Part shown: positions 60,451-64,000 of the stretch, piece after piece | How the letters are laid out: each line of letters begins with the position of its first letter | Position numbering within the stretch: position 1 is the stretch's first letter | From: Datnioides undecimradiatus | Taxonomy: Eukaryota > Chordata > Actinopteri > Lobotiformes > Datnioididae | Assembly (NCBI GenBank): GCA_008933995.1 | Contig: WARS01000031.1 | Coordinates: forward strand, 3,686,001 to 3,750,000 | Length of the DNA stretch: 64,000 nucleotides | Reading direction: 5' to 3' | Made by a program: the position numbers and the translations under genes | The notes under the pieces: generated by a model | Databases searched by the model: none | Told to the model about the DNA's origin: nothing | The model's input: only the letters and a program-made list of their open reading frames with translations

Positions 60451-63400
60451 ATCACATATGTTTTTTTTTAATTATTTTCATTACTTTCCCCCAGATTTAT
60501 TTTTTTATTTTGGGTGAGTTGAATGCTGAAGATAAGCTGTTTGATGATAATGTCAAACCAGCCAAAAGTCTAACATTTTAATAATCTTTGACCACCTGTC
60601 CTCCTGCTTTAGTGACGATAAGTTGTTTATGACCCGCAGCTTAAACGGGTTTATAACATCATGTTTATAACATCATGTTTATAACAGATGTTCAAATGAC
60701 AAGTCAAACCCTGAAGCCACTGCTGCTCCTGTAGAGAAGAACTGCTCACAGCAGACACTGAACATATGCCGAATCAAGAGAAAAAGAACAAGACTCAGAT
60801 GAATGTGATGTGATTTTTCAAGTTGCACCTTCCATTTGTCCGTCACTAACTGTGAGAGTGTGACGCTGTTTATTCTACCTATGACACCCATATAAGCAAT
60901 GTTAAAAAAACTGTTCTCAGTGAGATTGCAAAGTTTATTTGCTATTAATACTGAAAATATCAGTTTCCAAAATAATCCCATATGGTCCGACGCTTAAAAA
61001 TTCATCAAGTTCATTTGTCTATCATTGATTTTTGCAGTGCACGAGCTGGGCAGTAAACACAGAGGTTGAAACTGTCCGAATCCAACTTAAAGATGTAGTG
61101 TTTATTATTCTTACTCTGACTGAGAAATTAGGAGGAAATCAACTTTTATTTAACTTTTCACTTACAGCAGCTTTTGTTCTTTACTTTATTTCACTGATGT
61201 GTTGATCGGCTGTATCTTTATTCTAATCATGTACAAAGGAAAAGTACAAAATGTGCACTCATCAGAGCTGCGAGATTCTGTTTGAACCTCCACATTGATT
61301 GCCTTGACCTATTAAACTTCATTCTATTATTTGAAAAGGGAACGAAACTATGGCATGCTCAAAGGAGGTGAACTTTCAATACAAAAAAAGAGGAGCTTCT
61401 TGAGATGTTTCTTAAGTTCAAAGCTTTTCCCATCTCAAAAGGGCATTTTTAATTCCGTGTATTTTCAACCAAGAAGGTGGATACTAATAACTCTGGATTC
61501 TGAAGTACAGAATTCATATCTTTAAATCATGAACTATGTCTCCATTGCAATTGTAAATGAAACCTCTGAGAAATATTGAACTTCTGATTAAAAAAGAAAA
61601 GAATATAAAGAAGAAGAAGAAATAGAAAGTGCGACAGTACGGTTATTAATATACGTGATGTATGTAAATGTTACTGTTTCAACACAGTATCTTGTCACAT
61701 TTACCCTGTCACATTTGTCACAAATCACTCTGATACGTAAGTCGATTGGATGAGATGCATACACACTTTCAATGGATTCGGCGCCCCTGCCTCCCTTTCC
61801 TTGTCTCATGGTGAGCTGTTGTGTTGTGGCTCCCTCCCATGTGACATCTTTATCTTTAATTGGAGAGTAATTACTTTCACTCGCCTGCATCGGGGTGCGC
61901 TTTGAAAACACCTGAGAGAGGAGGATGCACCAACCTCAGCAGCCACATCCTCTTTGCCTCTGTCGCTCCTCCAGGATCGGGGGTCCCACGGCGTCTGCTG
62001 GCCCTGGTGGCTAGAAGGCCCATCGCATCCTCTGTTCTGCTTATTTTGCAATAAAATGGGATGTTTTTCCCTCCTCCTGCAAAAATTCACCCAAGACCCT
62101 CCACTGAGGATTGTGGCATTTCCATGTATTGACGTTTGGCTGGTGGTTCATATACATTTGTTATTCTATGCTCTGGACTTCAAAGAGAATGAAAGAGGGC
62201 CTATTATGCTAATTGGGTCCTGTTCTGTTAAACGCAATCAAGGCCTCCCGCATTAATCCTTTACTAAATACTTACTGGCTTCAGAGATGCTTTTTCTACT
62301 AAGACTAAGACACACACTGCTCCATTCCCTGACAGGGATGTTTGTCAGAGATTAGTTTCTGGAGAAGTAAATAAAAGATAATAAACAGATAAAATATCTT
62401 ATTTTAAATCACAACAGTGAACCTGCCTTTTAAAATATAATTACGAATGACAGTGATCAGGTTGTAGCTTTAACTTTTTTTTTTCACTTTTTATTGTCAG
62501 GTTTCCTTTTTTGCCAGGTCTCTGGTTGAAAGGAGAAGTCTATTGAGACCATGCTGAGGAGTCTGACCTTGTTCTCAGGTCTATATTGTTCACTTCGCTG
62601 CACATTGCATTTGTAACATATTCACAGTTTTCCCCTGACAGGGGAAGAGAAAGGAGAAATCCTACATCGATTCCCAGTGATGCCTATTTCCATCACATAA
62701 ATATTATTGTTACTTGCCCTGAATGTGAGGATTAGACTACAGTGGAAACACAGCCGGCACCTCCTTTGCACACTGTGGGGATCCAGATTGTAGTCCAATT
62801 GTACAAATACAAAACCAAGGAAGCCGATGCAATAGGTGCTTTGATTTCAAAAGAGTATTTTATGCTGTTTTATCACTTTCAAGCTCCACACACGGTACAT
62901 TTTTTAATATGTAAGAAATGGAATGGTGATTTGTTGAATAATTGAAGAGTTAGGAATCACTGAATAATCTTCCCAACGTGCGTGCATGCTATAAAAAGAA
63001 TAAAGGGAAGGCAGTCACTCTGCACCACATTGACCCAGCTATTCACACTAAACCCATCTATTAACTAAAACAATGCCTTTAGTCTAATCATTTATTTCAA
63101 AGCAGTTATGCTGACGTTTTACTGTTGTGGGAGATAATACAAATGTGAAAGTATTAAATATTGAATGACACGTTTACAGGCTTAATATATTAAATAGCAA
63201 GAGAACACACTTCCTTCAACATAAATGATTAAGTGTGTGTTGAGAAGATGCTGTGTTACATTAAACAATGAATTAATCTCATTTCCCTTAAACGGAAGGC
63301 TTTTACAATACCTACAGTGAATTGGGCTTTTTGTACATAAAAGCAATTGCTTTGTAAATGAACCAAATGCCCCTGGGCCTCCTCTTTAATCTAGCAGCTC

Positions 63401-64000
63401 CATGCACACATATACACGCTGATACAAGTGAAATTTACCATATTTAACGATGCAAATGAAAAGGCAACAAATGAATCTACTGTACAGATATACAGTGCAG
63501 TATGTATCAGTCTTTCTCGCCATCAGTCTTTGATTCAGACATATACAGCTGCAACTGTCAGATTAGGATGTAACTTTAAAGCCTGTGTGTTGATGAAATA
63601 GTAGTTGCAAAATGAATATCTTACTTGGATTGTCTCATATATGAAACGCAGGAGGTTTTCACTGACTCATTCTTGGATGGGCCTCAAATTACACCCCGCA
63701 GGTAATGTATATGTTACATACACAGTACCATAAAAATTGTTTAAAGTGTATTTATGTGTACTACAGGGTTGATATTTGTAGTGCTGTTGGCACAGGCTGC
63801 GTGATGGTGTCCCTGATAAGTATATAATTAGAATTGGCATGTTGCGCTCCTTATTTCAACATGATTAATCAGTGGTTCTCTGTTAACTTGAAAGGAAATA
63901 TTAGATCCTGACTAAACTTTGATGAAATCCAGAGTTACAAGTAAGAGATTTGGGTCAACTAATGAGAACAGAGCGTCCCACTTTGCAAGTCCAATTGGGA
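60451..64000. other. intergenic region, no gene seen
   Basis: No ORF here is longer than about 107 codons and none has a recognisable product or convincing exon borders. It contains a short tandem repeat at 60650-60686 and a candidate conserved noncoding stretch at about 61860-62270. In human the gene beyond the 3' end of PLEKHA7 is C11orf58, then SOX6, whose surroundings are rich in regulatory elements (from memory). Nothing of those genes is visible here. Confidence 0.6.
60650..60686. repeat. short tandem repeat (14-bp unit)
   Basis: Nearly three copies of a TTTATAACATCATG unit just downstream of the plekha7 3' UTR. Confidence 0.85.

Noticed and set aside
61588-62256. ORFs of 64-107 codons on both strands downstream of plekha7
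   Set aside because: No homology, mutually overlapping, and no splice structure. The region is better explained as noncoding.
1-64000. tRNA, rRNA, miRNA or snoRNA genes, CRISPR arrays, bacterial-type operons
   Set aside because: Looked for by eye and none seen. The window is vertebrate intronic and intergenic DNA around one gene.

Overview
This window is vertebrate nuclear DNA, almost certainly from a teleost fish. It is AT-rich and intron-dominated, with GT-AG introns from 83 bp to over 5 kb, many CA/TG and GA microsatellites, and scattered degenerate repeats of types common in fish. There are no operons, no bacterial-style genes, and no RNA gene that I can support.

The one gene I can identify is the plekha7 orthologue (pleckstrin homology domain-containing family A member 7) on the + strand. 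Twenty-five coding exons run from 25729 to the stop codon at 58524-58526. I placed each exon by a GT-AG pair, by reading phase, and by resemblance to the vertebrate PLEKHA7 protein as I remember it. The exons sum to 3877 nt: one nucleotide completing a codon begun upstream, then 1291 sense codons and a stop. Every junction keeps frame. Residue numbers in this report count from the first whole codon in the window. In order, the exons encode the last strand of the second WW domain, a PH domain (about residues 91-212), a long Ser/Pro-rich linker, a coiled-coil block (about 615-805), a Gln/Ser-rich exon, a proline-rich segment, a basic helical segment, and a polyproline tail ending in TFV.

Region 1-25728 holds no exon that I can match to the WW1/early WW2 part of PLEKHA7. 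It is therefore most simply the 3' part of a very large 5' intron, and the canonical first exons lie upstream of the window. Two exon-like ORF segments here (3401/3503-3630 and 9369-9442) end in a splice donor in the same phase that exon 25729 needs. They are candidate alternative first exons that would make WW-less isoforms. Region 58527 to about 60450 is the 3' UTR, possibly with one spliced UTR intron and two candidate poly(A) signals. Region 60500-64000 is intergenic, with no gene seen and one stretch that looks like a possible conserved noncoding element.

From established knowledge, PLEKHA7 is a cytoplasmic scaffold of the epithelial zonula adherens. It links p120-catenin/cadherin to afadin, PDZD11, paracingulin and, through Nezha/CAMSAP3, microtubule minus ends. 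In zebrafish it was also described as Hadp1, needed for cardiac contractility. I found no novel multi-gene system. The most interesting leads are the alternative first exons, an in-frame cassette exon, and the C-terminal polyproline/PDZ-ligand tail.
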